Origin: an uncultured Roseobacter sp. | Lineage (GTDB): Bacteria > Pseudomonadota > Alphaproteobacteria > Rhodobacterales > Rhodobacteraceae | NCBI RefSeq assembly: GCF_947495025.1 | Contig: NZ_CANLXG010000003.1 | Location: forward strand, 124,001 to 188,000 | DNA length: 64,000 nt | Direction: 5' to 3' | In this document: positions 27,901 to 35,248 of the stretch, in pieces | How the letters are laid out: every line of letters begins with the position of its first letter | Numbering within the stretch: position 1 is the stretch's first letter | The notes under the pieces: model-generated | Databases searched by the model: none | What the model was told of the DNA's origin: nothing | The model's input: the letters and a program-made list of their open reading frames with translations, nothing else | Program-made: the position numbers and the translations under genes

Positions 27901-28381
27901 TTACATGGGGCGCCACCGGACCTATGGGCCCGTCCGTACGCTGCCGACCCGCACCTTCTTTTACGGGATGGAGCCGGGCGAGGAAATCACAGCAGAGATC
28001 GACCCGGGCAAGACCCTGGAAATCCGGCTGCAGGCGGTTGGCGAAACAAACGAGGACGGCGAGGTCAAAGTCTTCTTTGAACTCAACGGCCAGCCGCGCG
28101 TCATCCGCGTACCGAACCGCCTTGTAAAAGCCAGTACGTCGCAACGGCCAAAAGCCGAGACAGGCAATGCCAACCACATCGGCGCGCCGATGCCGGGCGT
28201 TGTAGCCTCCGTCGCGGCGACGACCGGCGCAAAGGTCAATGCGGGCGATCTCTTACTGACCATCGAGGCGATGAAAATGGAAACCGGCATTCATGCCGAA
28301 CGTGCGGCTGTGGTCAAAGCGGTACATGTCCAGCCCGGTGGCCAGATCGATGCCAAGGATCTGCTGATCGAACTGGAATAA
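24941..28381 (+). CDS. pyc: Pyruvate carboxylase
   Basis: This is an ATP- and biotin-dependent anaplerotic enzyme making oxaloacetate from pyruvate. The 1146-residue single-chain enzyme has all domains in order. The biotin carboxylase is at about 1-460, with SWGGGGRGM as the ATP-grasp loop and FIEVNPRVQVEHTVTE. The carboxyltransferase is at about 530-800 (TMRDGHQSLLATRMRS, then HFHTHDTAG). The C-terminal biotin carrier has AMKMETG with the biotinylated Lys1112. Length is normal. The 155-bp upstream gap has the inverted words GCGTTTGT and ACAAACGC (24857 and 24908). A strong terminator follows. Confidence 0.97.
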   Translation: MPDFKKILIANRGEIAIRIMRAANEMGKKTVAVYAEEDKLGLHRFKADEAYRIGEGLGPVAAYLSIDEMIRVAKACGADAIHPGYGLLSENPAFVDACDQNGITFIGPRADTMRALGDKASARRVAVEAGVPVIPATEVLGDDMKAIRTEASEIGYPLMLKASWGGGGRGMRPILEESELEEKVREGRREAEAAFGNGEGYLEKMIMKARHVEVQILGDKHGGMYHLYERDCSVQRRNQKVVERAPAPYLTEAQRAEVCELGYKICKHVNYECAGTVEFLMDMADGKFYFIEVNPRVQVEHTVTEEVTGIDIVQAQILIAEGKTIAEATNKPTQDDVRLNGHALQTRITTEDPQNNFIPDYGRITAFREATGMGIRLDGGTAYSGGVITRYYDSLLVKVTAKAQTPEAAIARMDRALREFRIRGVSTNIAFVENLLKHPTFLDNTYHTKFIDETPDLFQFSKRRDRGTKVLTYIADITVNGHPETKDHPRPAAHVKDPRPPALRAEPTMGTRNLLEQKGPQAVADWMKQQRQLLITDTTMRDGHQSLLATRMRSHDMIKVAPAYSANLPQLFSVECWGGATFDVAYRFLQECPWQRLRDLRAAMPNLMTQMLLRASNGVGYTNYPDNVVQEFVRVAANTGVDVFRVFDSLNWVENMRVAMDAVIEADKVCEGTICYTGDINDPDRAKYNLKYYVDMGKELRDAGAHVLGLKDMAGLLKPAAARQLIKALKTEVGLPIHFHTHDTAGVACATILAASEAGVDAVDCAMDALSGNTSQATLGSVVSALHHTDRDTGLDMSAVREISDYWEEVRGHYAAFETGMQAPSSEVYLHEMPGGQFTNLKAQAASLGLDDRWPEVARTYADVNKMFGDIVKVTPSSKVVGDMALMMVAQGLSRAEVEDPGTDVSFPDSVVDMMRGNLGQPPGGFPDAIMKKVLKDEKPNLERPGKHLPATDLEKVRQEVTEALEGKEIDDEDLSGYLMYPKVFLDYMGRHRTYGPVRTLPTRTFFYGMEPGEEITAEIDPGKTLEIRLQAVGETNEDGEVKVFFELNGQPRVIRVPNRLVKASTSQRPKAETGNANHIGAPMPGVVASVAATTGAKVNAGDLLLTIEAMKMETGIHAERAAVVKAVHVQPGGQIDAKDLLIELE

Positions 28382-28411
28382 CCCGTCTGATCGCACCGAC
28401 AGCCCCCAAAG

Positions 28412-28440
28412 AACCTGCGGAAGCCTCCGCGGGTTTTTTT
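28412..28440 (+). terminator. Rho-independent terminator of pyc
   Basis: AACCTGCGG (28412-28420) pairs with CCGCGGGTT (28427-28435), one T-G pair, followed by a run of seven T residues to 28440. It begins 31 bp after the pyc stop. Confidence 0.85.
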
Positions 28441-28453
28441 CACAGGTGCCACG

Positions 28454-28480
28454 AAAAACGGCCCTCCCGGAGAAGAGCCG
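28454..28480 (-). terminator. Rho-independent terminator of the VPLPA-CTERM gene
   Basis: On the minus strand, CGGCTCTT and GGGAGGGCCG form a stem with some G-T pairs (28480-28459), followed by TTTTT (28458-28454). It sits 25 bp beyond the stop, back to back with the pyc terminator. Confidence 0.7.
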
Positions 28481-28504
28481 CTCTGTCAGTTCTGAAAGGA
28501 AGCC

Positions 28505-29170
28505 TCAGGCTTTGCGGAAACGGCGCATTGCGCCCAGTCCACCCAGACCCGCGACAAGCATCCAGCCCGCAGCGGGAAGCGGTACCATCGGCGGATCTTC
28601 CGGGTCCATGGGTCGCTCGCCGGTCTTGTACCACAGATCGAGATGCGAATAATTGTTGGACAGGTTGCCGTTGTCAAAGATACTCCACGTGCCGGACCAC
28701 ATGTAGTCATCGTCAGGCGCGACCATGAAAGCGGCATAGTTTGAGCCCTGTTTGAAGCCCAGTACAATCGCAACAACGTCGACGGTGTCCTTCAGATCAA
28801 TGGCCCAGGTCGTGTCCGAAGGTGTCGCGTCGGTCAGACCATCGGTGTAGCCGATATAATCATTACCTTCCGCGCCATCTGACTTGTCGGCGAGCTTGAA
28901 TGTCATGCCTCCGAATGCCGTCCATGAGACGTCTCCATCCGAGTCCGTGTTGCTGTAGTTCGGCTGCGTTCCGCTGCACTGGACATCGGAAACCCCGGTC
29001 ACCGCTGACGCCAGTATCTCTTTCCCGTCTCTGCCCTGCGGGAAAAAGCAACTGCCTTCTCCGAGACCATCCATATCCGGATCATCGAAACCGGCAACGG
29101 CGGCATATGCGCCGCTGCCGAGTGCTGCAGCCATTGAAAAGGCGAGCGCTCCTGCCAGAAAAACTTTCAT
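28505..29170 (-). CDS. Exported protein with a VPLPA-CTERM sorting signal
   Basis: A 221-residue protein with a signal peptide (about 1-23, cleavage after AYA) and a glycine/aspartate-rich secreted body. It ends in a sorting signal: VPLPAAGWML, a hydrophobic helix and the basic tail MRRFRKA. This is the Rhodobacteraceae variant of PEP-CTERM, processed by an exosortase. I chose the ATG at 29170, where the signal peptide begins, preceded by GGAG; the frame is open 16 codons further upstream. The function of the mature protein is unknown. It probably reaches the cell surface or extracellular matrix. Confidence 0.85.
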   Translation of the reverse strand: MKVFLAGALAFSMAAALGSGAYAAVAGFDDPDMDGLGEGSCFFPQGRDGKEILASAVTGVSDVQCSGTQPNYSNTDSDGDVSWTAFGGMTFKLADKSDGAEGNDYIGYTDGLTDATPSDTTWAIDLKDTVDVVAIVLGFKQGSNYAAFMVAPDDDYMWSGTWSIFDNGNLSNNYSHLDLWYKTGERPMDPEDPPMVPLPAAGWMLVAGLGGLGAMRRFRKA

Positions 29171-29531
29171 TTTAAACTCCATACCCTGTCGGACCACATC
29201 AGAAGTCCGGGCTTTCAAAACATTTCAGGGCACCCCACCCTGTCTTCAATAATCCGAGTATCTCCTGACCGGTTCACCGAAACAATAGCAGTGCCCAACT
29301 CTTGCCACATTTCCCGCAAATCTTCCCGTGGAGCGGGAAAAAACCGCTTTTTCAGGGCGATAAGGGGCCTTTCTCAGCCTGCTCATCCGGAATTTTATGG
29401 TTTCCGCACCAGCGTTCCGGGCGATTCGCCGCGTCCCTTGCGCTGATCGGCAGCACCCTTTTGACCGCTTTCGCCGGCGAGAACCTTACATTTACCTTGC
29501 GCCCGGCATGGTGCCGACGTCATCTGCGGGA
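29171..29531. other. Divergent intergenic region
   Basis: It holds the promoters of the VPLPA-CTERM gene (minus) and the VOC gene (plus). The VOC frame is open upstream from 29397, but that part is Arg-rich and unlike the family. No further gene or structured element is evident. Confidence 0.4.
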
Positions 29532-29921
29532 ATGAAACTTTCGGCGTTTTCTATCCTTGTTCCTGACTACGGTTCCGGTCTGGCATTCTTCCGCGACACA
29601 CTCGGTTTTGACCTGTGCGAGGATGTGGATCAGGGACGCAAACGCTGGATCACACTCCGCGCCCCCGGCTCGGACACGCGTATCGTTCTGGCGCGTGCGG
29701 ATACACCGGCACAACAGGCAGCCATCGGCAACCAGGCGGGTGAACGCGTCTGGCTGTTTCTGCAGACCGACGATTTTGAGCGCGACCACACACGGCTGAC
29801 GCGTGCGGGTATCATTTTTGAAGAAGAGCCGCGCGACGAGCCTTATGGTCGGGTAGCGGTTTTCAGGGACCCTTTCGGGAACCGCTGGGATCTGATCTGC
29901 CCCGGGCCAACACCCCTCTGA
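29532..29921 (+). CDS. VOC-superfamily (glyoxalase/bleomycin-resistance-like) protein
   Basis: A 129-residue cytoplasmic protein with the beta-alpha-beta-beta-beta pattern of a vicinal-oxygen-chelate domain. VPDYGSGLAFFRDTLGF is at 10-26 and FRDPFGNRWDLI is close to the C-terminus; the Asp-Pro-Phe-Gly-Asn loop is characteristic. Metal-dependent VOC members include glyoxalase I and fosfomycin-resistance enzymes, but nothing here decides the substrate. The ATG at 29532 is chosen for family fit. It lies just upstream of tRNA-Gly. Confidence 0.8.
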   Translation: MKLSAFSILVPDYGSGLAFFRDTLGFDLCEDVDQGRKRWITLRAPGSDTRIVLARADTPAQQAAIGNQAGERVWLFLQTDDFERDHTRLTRAGIIFEEEPRDEPYGRVAVFRDPFGNRWDLICPGPTPL

Positions 29922-29983
29922 ACCGCACGGGTCACGTGTGGCCGGGATACTTCAAATTAATTACGTCAGTGCCTATTTTTCAC

Positions 29984-30012
29984 TTGCAGAGCCGACCCAG
30001 CAAAGCTATTCC
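29984..30012 (+). promoter_or_regulatory. Candidate sigma-70 promoter of tRNA-Gly
   Basis: TTGCAG (29984-29989) and TATTCC (30007-30012) are separated by 17 bp and end 16 bp before the tRNA, the expected geometry for a tRNA promoter. Confidence 0.4.
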
Positions 30013-30028
30013 ACGCGCACCCAAGGAT

Positions 30029-30103
30029 GCGGGCGTAGCTCAGGGGTAGAGCATAACCTTGCCAAGGTTAGGGTCGGGCGTTCGAATCGCCTCGCCCGCT
30101 CCA
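30029..30103 (+). tRNA. tRNA-Gly (anticodon GCC)
   Basis: The acceptor stem GCGGGCG (30029-30035) pairs with CGCCCGC (30093-30099). The anticodon arm TAACC-TTGCCAA-GGTTA carries anticodon GCC. The T-arm contains GTTCGAATC, and CCA is encoded (30101-30103). All arms fold without mismatch in the main stems. Confidence 0.96.
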
Positions 30104-30263
30104 ATGGGAACCTTCGGAAAACAGAGCGTTACGGACGGTGATATCCGGTCACCCGGACCACCGGTAAGAGCCAGCCGCCAGGTTCAGGCTGAACACTCAT
30201 ACATCCGGATGTTTACCGCGTTAAATTTACTGCGTCCGCAGGCCGGGCGCGGGCACGCAGTAC
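30104..30263. other. Spacer between tRNA-Gly and the kinase gene
   Basis: No gene or integrase-associated attachment repeat was seen next to the tRNA, so there is no sign that it has been an integration site. Confidence 0.4.
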
Positions 30264-31496
30264 TTATGCACCAAGCATCGCAGCCGCTTTTACGAAGAAG
30301 TCTTCGGCGCCAAAGTTGCCGGATTTCAGAGCGACCACAAGATCAGGCCCGGCCCGCAGTGCAGGTACGCCGGGGTCAATCTCCGGGCCGATACGGAGTT
30401 CGTTCAGGTCCAGAGCTTCGATCACGGCACCTGATGTCTCCCCTCCCGCGGTTATGATCCGAGTGACGCCCCCGGCCACCGCCAGGCGGGCCACCCCGGC
30501 AAAGAACTCTTCGATGGCCTCCGCCGCGACCGCGCGGCCAAAGCGGTCCTGCACGGCCTTCACCACATCCGGATCAGCCGAGCTGTAAACCAGCGGGATA
30601 CCGGCTTGTGCCAGCGCCCAGTCACGCACGGCGGCAGGCGTCACGCGGCCTTCGATAATGTCTTCGGCCAGAACCTCACGTGCCGGATTTTCAGCGGCAT
30701 GCAGGGCCACCTGAGCCCGCGTCGCGGAAGAGCACGAGCCGGAGAGCGCAAGTACAGGACCGGACTGGCCCTCCCACTCGGGTGTCCCGGGCGTACAGCC
30801 AAAATTTGCGGGCAGGCCAAGAGCCACACCCGAACCGCCGGTCACCAGTTTCAGAGGGGCGGCCGCGCGGCCGATCTGCATCAGATCCTCGTCGCGGATC
30901 GCATCAACGACAACGTGCCGCCTGCCCGCCTGACGTTCCGCCTCAAGACCACTGGCAATCGCGTCCGCGCCGGCAAAAACCGTCTGCGCCGGAACATGGC
31001 CGACCGGGTATCTGCTCTGCAGTGCCATCCAGCGGCGCAGATCGGGATCGGTCATGGGTGTCAGCGGGTGATTTTCCATGCCGCTTTCACTCAGCAGAGT
31101 ATCTTTCACAAAAAGATGCCCCTGATAGACAGAGCGTCCCGTGCCGGGAAAGGCCGGGCAAACGATGACCGGATCTGCGCCGAGTGCGTCAGCCAGAGCA
31201 TCCGCAACGGGGCCGATGTTACCCTGAGGTGTCGAATCGAACGTCGAGCAGTATTTGAAAAAGAACTGCGTGCATCCCTGTGCCTGAAGCCAGTCAAGCG
31301 CGGCCAGCGACTGTGCCACGGCCTCGTCGGGGTCAATCGAACGTGACTTGAGCGCAATCACGCCTGCTTCGACATCTGCCGCTGCAGGATCGGTCGGGAT
31401 ACCGGAATACTGGACAACCCGCATTCCCTGTCTGGACAAAGTATTTCCAAGATCGCTGGACCCGGTGAAATCGTCCCCTATGCACCCGAGTTTCAT
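30264..31496 (-). CDS. otnK: Four-carbon acid-sugar kinase, OtnK/DUF1537 family
   Basis: OtnK-type enzymes phosphorylate 3-oxo-tetronates made by LtnD-like dehydrogenases. The 410-residue product begins with IGDDFTGSSDLGNTL (4-18), the N-terminal substrate-domain signature. It ends with a nucleotide-binding domain containing ITAGGETSGAVIEAL (about 344-358). The start overlaps the preceding dehydrogenase by 4 nt. It is the last gene of an operon with a transporter, lactonase and dehydrogenase. The exact substrate (threonate, erythronate or another sugar acid) is not settled by the sequence, and no decarboxylase partner (OtnC) is present. Confidence 0.82.
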   Translation of the reverse strand: MKLGCIGDDFTGSSDLGNTLSRQGMRVVQYSGIPTDPAAADVEAGVIALKSRSIDPDEAVAQSLAALDWLQAQGCTQFFFKYCSTFDSTPQGNIGPVADALADALGADPVIVCPAFPGTGRSVYQGHLFVKDTLLSESGMENHPLTPMTDPDLRRWMALQSRYPVGHVPAQTVFAGADAIASGLEAERQAGRRHVVVDAIRDEDLMQIGRAAAPLKLVTGGSGVALGLPANFGCTPGTPEWEGQSGPVLALSGSCSSATRAQVALHAAENPAREVLAEDIIEGRVTPAAVRDWALAQAGIPLVYSSADPDVVKAVQDRFGRAVAAEAIEEFFAGVARLAVAGGVTRIITAGGETSGAVIEALDLNELRIGPEIDPGVPALRAGPDLVVALKSGNFGAEDFFVKAAAMLGA

Positions 31497-32392
31497 GATT
31501 TACCTTTCGGCAAAGACAGTCCTGCCCGGTCCGCATAGACCTTGGCCACGGCGGCGTCGTCCTCTGCTCCAAGTCCCATATCCACAGCCCGCGCATACTG
31601 AGCCAGCGCCGTTTCCGTGATCGGCGCATCAAAGCCGACTGACTTTGCCGCTTCCAGCACGATCCCAAGATCTTTTGGCCAGATGTTGATCTGACTGTGC
31701 GGTGTATAGTCACCTTCGACCACATGGGGCGCGCGGTTCTCCAGCATCCAGGAGTTGCCTGCACATCTGGTGATCACCTCAACAAAAGTGCCGGGATCAA
31801 TCCCCTGGGTCATCCCGAATGTGAGTGCTTCGCCCATGGCCGCAATATGCACTCCCGCCAGCAACTGGTTTACCGCCTTCATCGCAGATCCGGCGCCTGC
31901 GGCATCACCGAGGCGGAACACCGTTTCTGCGGTGGCTTCAAGGATCGGATCAGCCGCTGAAAAGGCCGCGGCTGAACCTGACGCCATAATGCTGAGCCGT
32001 CCCGCAGCTGCCTTGACGGAGCCGCCCGAGATCGGTGCGTCAAGATAAAGAACATCCCGCTCAGCGCAGCGTGCTTCCATGTCCCGCGCAAAGTCAGGCG
32101 GCACTGTGGCGCAGGCCATGACGAGTGCCCCCGGCTTCAGGTGAGGCACCAGACCGTCGTCTCCGAAGAGCACGTTTTCGACCTGTGCCGCATTGAGCAC
32201 CACCACGACCAAGGCATCCAGCTCGGGCAGCCTGTCCGCAAGGGGCGTATCCGCCCCGCCCTCTGCCACAAAGCGCGCAACGTTTTCGGGCACAACGTCG
32301 ACCCCGTGCACAGTGCACCCGGCCCGCAGGCATGACACTGCCATGCCGTAGCCCATCGAACCCAGTCCAACGACAGCGATGTTGAGGCTCAT
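31493..32392 (-). CDS. NAD-dependent beta-hydroxyacid dehydrogenase, LtnD-like
   Basis: A 299-residue Rossmann-fold dehydrogenase. The NAD motif VGLGSMG is at 8-14, the substrate motif DAPISGG at 118-124, and the catalytic Lys172 in MKAVNQ, with Asn175. L-threonate dehydrogenase (LtnD) and 2-hydroxy-3-oxopropionate reductase belong to this family. Pairing with a DUF1537 kinase favours LtnD, which oxidises a four-carbon sugar acid at C2. I chose the ATG at 32392 because homology begins there; the frame runs 40 codons upstream into the lactonase gene. It overlaps both neighbours by 4 nt. Confidence 0.82.
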   Translation of the reverse strand: MSLNIAVVGLGSMGYGMAVSCLRAGCTVHGVDVVPENVARFVAEGGADTPLADRLPELDALVVVVLNAAQVENVLFGDDGLVPHLKPGALVMACATVPPDFARDMEARCAERDVLYLDAPISGGSVKAAAGRLSIMASGSAAAFSAADPILEATAETVFRLGDAAGAGSAMKAVNQLLAGVHIAAMGEALTFGMTQGIDPGTFVEVITRCAGNSWMLENRAPHVVEGDYTPHSQINIWPKDLGIVLEAAKSVGFDAPITETALAQYARAVDMGLGAEDDAAVAKVYADRAGLSLPKGKS

Positions 32393-33345
32393 AATTGTTT
32401 TCCTTTCCGTCCGGCCAGAACATGAGCCGCATCCCGCCGTGTGGTATGGACGCGGTAGACCCTGTCCGACGAGGTAATGAACATGGTCTGACCGTCCGTT
32501 CCGCCAAAGCACAGGTTTGAGGTTTGTTGCGGCAGCCGGATTTTCCCGATGAGTGCGCCCTCAGGTGACAGACAATGCACCCCGTCAAGCGCTGACGTCC
32601 AGACGAAACCTTCGTGGTCGACCCGGAAACCGTCGGGCACACCGGGGGCGATCACCGCAAAGACCCGCCCGTTTGAAAGGGTCAGGCCGTCCACATCGAA
32701 CACACGGATATGGTGCGGGAGATCGTAGTCTATTCCGGGAAAACTTGCGCCCTTTATCGCGCCGGAATCCGCCACATAAAGACGGCTCTCATCGGGGGAA
32801 AACGCAAGACCGTTGGGCTTGTCGAAATCCGTGGCAACGGCGTGCAGCGTGCCGTCCGGTGCTGCGCAATACACATAGCAGCCGCCGATCTCGCTTTGAG
32901 CCGGGTAGCCTTCGATATCAGAGTTGATGCCATAGGGCGGATCTGTAAACCACACGGAGCCATCCGAGCACACCACCACGTCATTGGGCGAATTCAGCCG
33001 CCTGCCCTCAAAATGCCCGGCAATAACGTCGACCGCGCCCGGGTCGGTCGGATCATGACGACGGATCACCCGCCGCCCGCCGTGTTCGCAGGATACCATC
33101 CGCCCGGAGAGATCCAGTGTATTGCCATTGGCGAACTCGCTGTTCTCCAGCGCCACCTGCGCACCAGTGGCCTCGCTCCAGCGCATCATGCGCTTGTTCG
33201 GGATATCGTTGAAAAACAGCTGGCCATCCAGCCAGACAGGCCCCTCAGTCCAGACGTACCCGTCGGCGATCTGCTCGGGCGCGCCCGTGGTGTCGACAAA
33301 GGTCCCGAACAGAGGATCGACCGAGATGAAACGGGGTGAAGTCAT
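32389..33345 (-). CDS. SMP-30/gluconolactonase-family lactonase
   Basis: A 318-residue six-bladed propeller enzyme likely to hydrolyse a sugar lactone to the open acid. Family landmarks are WTEGPVW with metal-ligand Glu34, NSPNDVVVCSDGSVWFTDPPYG at 118-139, and DKPNGLAFSPDESRLYVADSG at 175-195. There is no signal peptide, so it acts in the cytoplasm. Its place between transporter and dehydrogenase suggests that the imported substrate is, or becomes, a lactone before oxidation and phosphorylation. Confidence 0.87.
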   Translation of the reverse strand: MTSPRFISVDPLFGTFVDTTGAPEQIADGYVWTEGPVWLDGQLFFNDIPNKRMMRWSEATGAQVALENSEFANGNTLDLSGRMVSCEHGGRRVIRRHDPTDPGAVDVIAGHFEGRRLNSPNDVVVCSDGSVWFTDPPYGINSDIEGYPAQSEIGGCYVYCAAPDGTLHAVATDFDKPNGLAFSPDESRLYVADSGAIKGASFPGIDYDLPHHIRVFDVDGLTLSNGRVFAVIAPGVPDGFRVDHEGFVWTSALDGVHCLSPEGALIGKIRLPQQTSNLCFGGTDGQTMFITSSDRVYRVHTTRRDAAHVLAGRKGKQL

Positions 33346-34286
33346 GCAACGGCTCCTTTCCGCAGTGTCTGAAACAGCAGCATAATCAGAATGATGGTGC
33401 CGAAGATGATGTTACGCCATGCGTCGTCGATCTGCATCACCGACAGGATTGACGTCAGCAGTGTGATGAACAGCGCTCCCCCGACAGTACCAAAGAGCCC
33501 GCCGCGGCCGCCCAGAATAGACGTGCCCCCGATCACGACCGCCGCGATGGTGGGCAGCAGGAAGGGATCGCCCATGCTCTGGTAGGCCTGATTGGCGTAG
33601 CCGGCCAGCATCACACCGCCCAGTGCAGAACACATGCCCGCGATCGCGAAGGCCGCAAACACCACGGAAGGTGTGGAAACACCGGACAGAAACGTGGCCT
33701 TTTCGTTGAATCCGATGGATCGCAGATAGCGCCCGAACGGGGTGCGCGTCAGAAACCAGGCCAGTGCGGCGGAAAGAGCGATCCAGATCAGGAAACTGAC
33801 CGGCAGGCCAAGGAGATCCCCCGAAGCCATAGCGATCATCAGGGGGCTCGACTCGCCCTTTGGATTGAAGCCGCCGGTATTCAGCACCGCAAGGCCCAGC
33901 AGCATTGAGTTTACTGCCAGTGTCCAGACCATCGAAGGAATGCGCAGGATCGCGACACCCAGACCGTTGATCACACCAATAAGCGCACCGAAAGCAAGAG
34001 CCGCAGGCACCGCAAGCGCACTTAAAACCGGGTTGCCTGACCCCACCAGTGCTGTCGACAGAATGGCTGCACCCGTCAGAACCCACGGCACCGACAGATC
34101 AATGTGGCCCAGCAGGATGACGATGGTCGCACCTGTGGCCAGAAGGCCGAGGAAGGCCGCGATCTGCAGTTGCTGTGACAGGTAATCCGCGCTCAGCACC
34201 TGCGGGAAGAAGAAGCTGCCACCAAGGATCAGGAGTACCACCCCTGCGTAAGGCATCAGGCTGTCAACAGAGAGGCTGCGCAGCAT
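33342..34286 (-). CDS. Sugar ABC transporter permease, RbsC type (1)
   Basis: A 314-residue inner-membrane permease of the branched BPD_transp_2/RbsC family with about eight to ten helices. It carries the conserved segment GGTSILGGRGGLFGTVGGAL near the C-terminus, which contacts the ATPase. The start abuts the second permease (shared base at 34286), and the stop overlaps the lactonase start by 4 nt. With the adjacent permease it would form a heterodimeric channel. Confidence 0.9.
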   Translation of the reverse strand: MLRSLSVDSLMPYAGVVLLILGGSFFFPQVLSADYLSQQLQIAAFLGLLATGATIVILLGHIDLSVPWVLTGAAILSTALVGSGNPVLSALAVPAALAFGALIGVINGLGVAILRIPSMVWTLAVNSMLLGLAVLNTGGFNPKGESSPLMIAMASGDLLGLPVSFLIWIALSAALAWFLTRTPFGRYLRSIGFNEKATFLSGVSTPSVVFAAFAIAGMCSALGGVMLAGYANQAYQSMGDPFLLPTIAAVVIGGTSILGGRGGLFGTVGGALFITLLTSILSVMQIDDAWRNIIFGTIILIMLLFQTLRKGAVA

Positions 34287-35248
34287 TATGAAAACACCTC
34301 CAGCTTGTTGCGGGCGCGCAGTACATCTGCTCCGCCGATGGCGATGGCCGCGGCAAGGATCAAGCCCTCGAAAAGCGGCTGCGCGAGCGAGGGGATGCCG
34401 GAAAAGAACATCAGCGAGGCGATTGTTTTGAGGATGAACGCACCCGCCAGAGCACCGATCAGCGAACCGACACCGCCGCGCAGCAGAACACCTCCGAGCA
34501 CAACGGCGGCTATGGAATTCAGCGTAAAGCCTGCCGCTATTCCCGCATCACCCGTGGTTGTCACGAAGCTGTAAAACAGCCCGGCCAGACCACCGAACAA
34601 CCCCGCGAGTGTGAAGGCCGCCAGACGGATGAACCTGGTATTGATCCCCGACTGAAATGCCGCCTGCTCGGAAGAGCCGAGCGCGTACAGACCCAGACCC
34701 AGCCCGGTACGCCGGAACGGCAACCAGAAGCCGGCCACGATGACGAGTGTGATGACCAGGGCGGTCGGTATGCCAAGAACGTCCAGCGTCACCGCATCGG
34801 CCAGATCATAATTTACCGCGCCGCCCGGTGTAGGCCGCAGCAGAAGCGCCAGCCCGACAAATACAGACGCTGTGGCAAGGGTAACGACAATTGGCTGAAT
34901 ACGTCCAAAGACGATGATCAACCCGTTGAGCAGACCACAGAGGGCACCGACAATGACAACGGCAACCATGCCCGACGCGATCCCCGCAGCGGAGCCATCC
35001 AGCAGATAGGACGCCACGCAGTTGGTCAGCGCCATCACCGCCCCGACCGACAGATCAATCCCGCGAACAACAACCGCAAAAAACTGGGCGCAGGCCGCGA
35101 GGCCGAGGATCAGACACTGATTGGCCCAGATCGTCATTACATAGGTGGATGCGCCGCGCGGGTGCGTGCCGAGATAAGTGGCCAGAAGCGCGACAAGAAC
35201 GACACCCGCAATCACCTCGCGTCTGTTCGATTTCATATAATCAGCCAT
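34286..35248 (-). CDS. Sugar ABC transporter permease, RbsC type (2)
   Basis: A 320-residue polytopic permease. It shares with its neighbour the RbsC layout and the C-terminal coupling segment GGVLLRGGVGSLIGALAGAF. It also has RGIDLSVGAVMALTNC, the family block after the third helix. I chose the ATG at 35248; it overlaps the ATPase stop by 8 nt (ATGGCTGA), a strong sign of translational coupling. The longer frame to 35290 lies wholly within the ATPase gene. Confidence 0.9.
   Translation of the reverse strand: MADYMKSNRREVIAGVVLVALLATYLGTHPRGASTYVMTIWANQCLILGLAACAQFFAVVVRGIDLSVGAVMALTNCVASYLLDGSAAGIASGMVAVVIVGALCGLLNGLIIVFGRIQPIVVTLATASVFVGLALLLRPTPGGAVNYDLADAVTLDVLGIPTALVITLVIVAGFWLPFRRTGLGLGLYALGSSEQAAFQSGINTRFIRLAAFTLAGLFGGLAGLFYSFVTTTGDAGIAAGFTLNSIAAVVLGGVLLRGGVGSLIGALAGAFILKTIASLMFFSGIPSLAQPLFEGLILAAAIAIGGADVLRARNKLEVFS

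Noticed and set aside
24941..28381. Long antisense frames within pyruvate carboxylase (e.g. 25205-26572, 27206-28177)
   Set aside because: They mirror strong coding on the plus strand and contain no recognisable motifs.
30029..30263. tRNA-Gly as a genomic-island attachment site
   Set aside because: There is no integrase, no duplicated tRNA 3' end and no foreign-looking block next to it.
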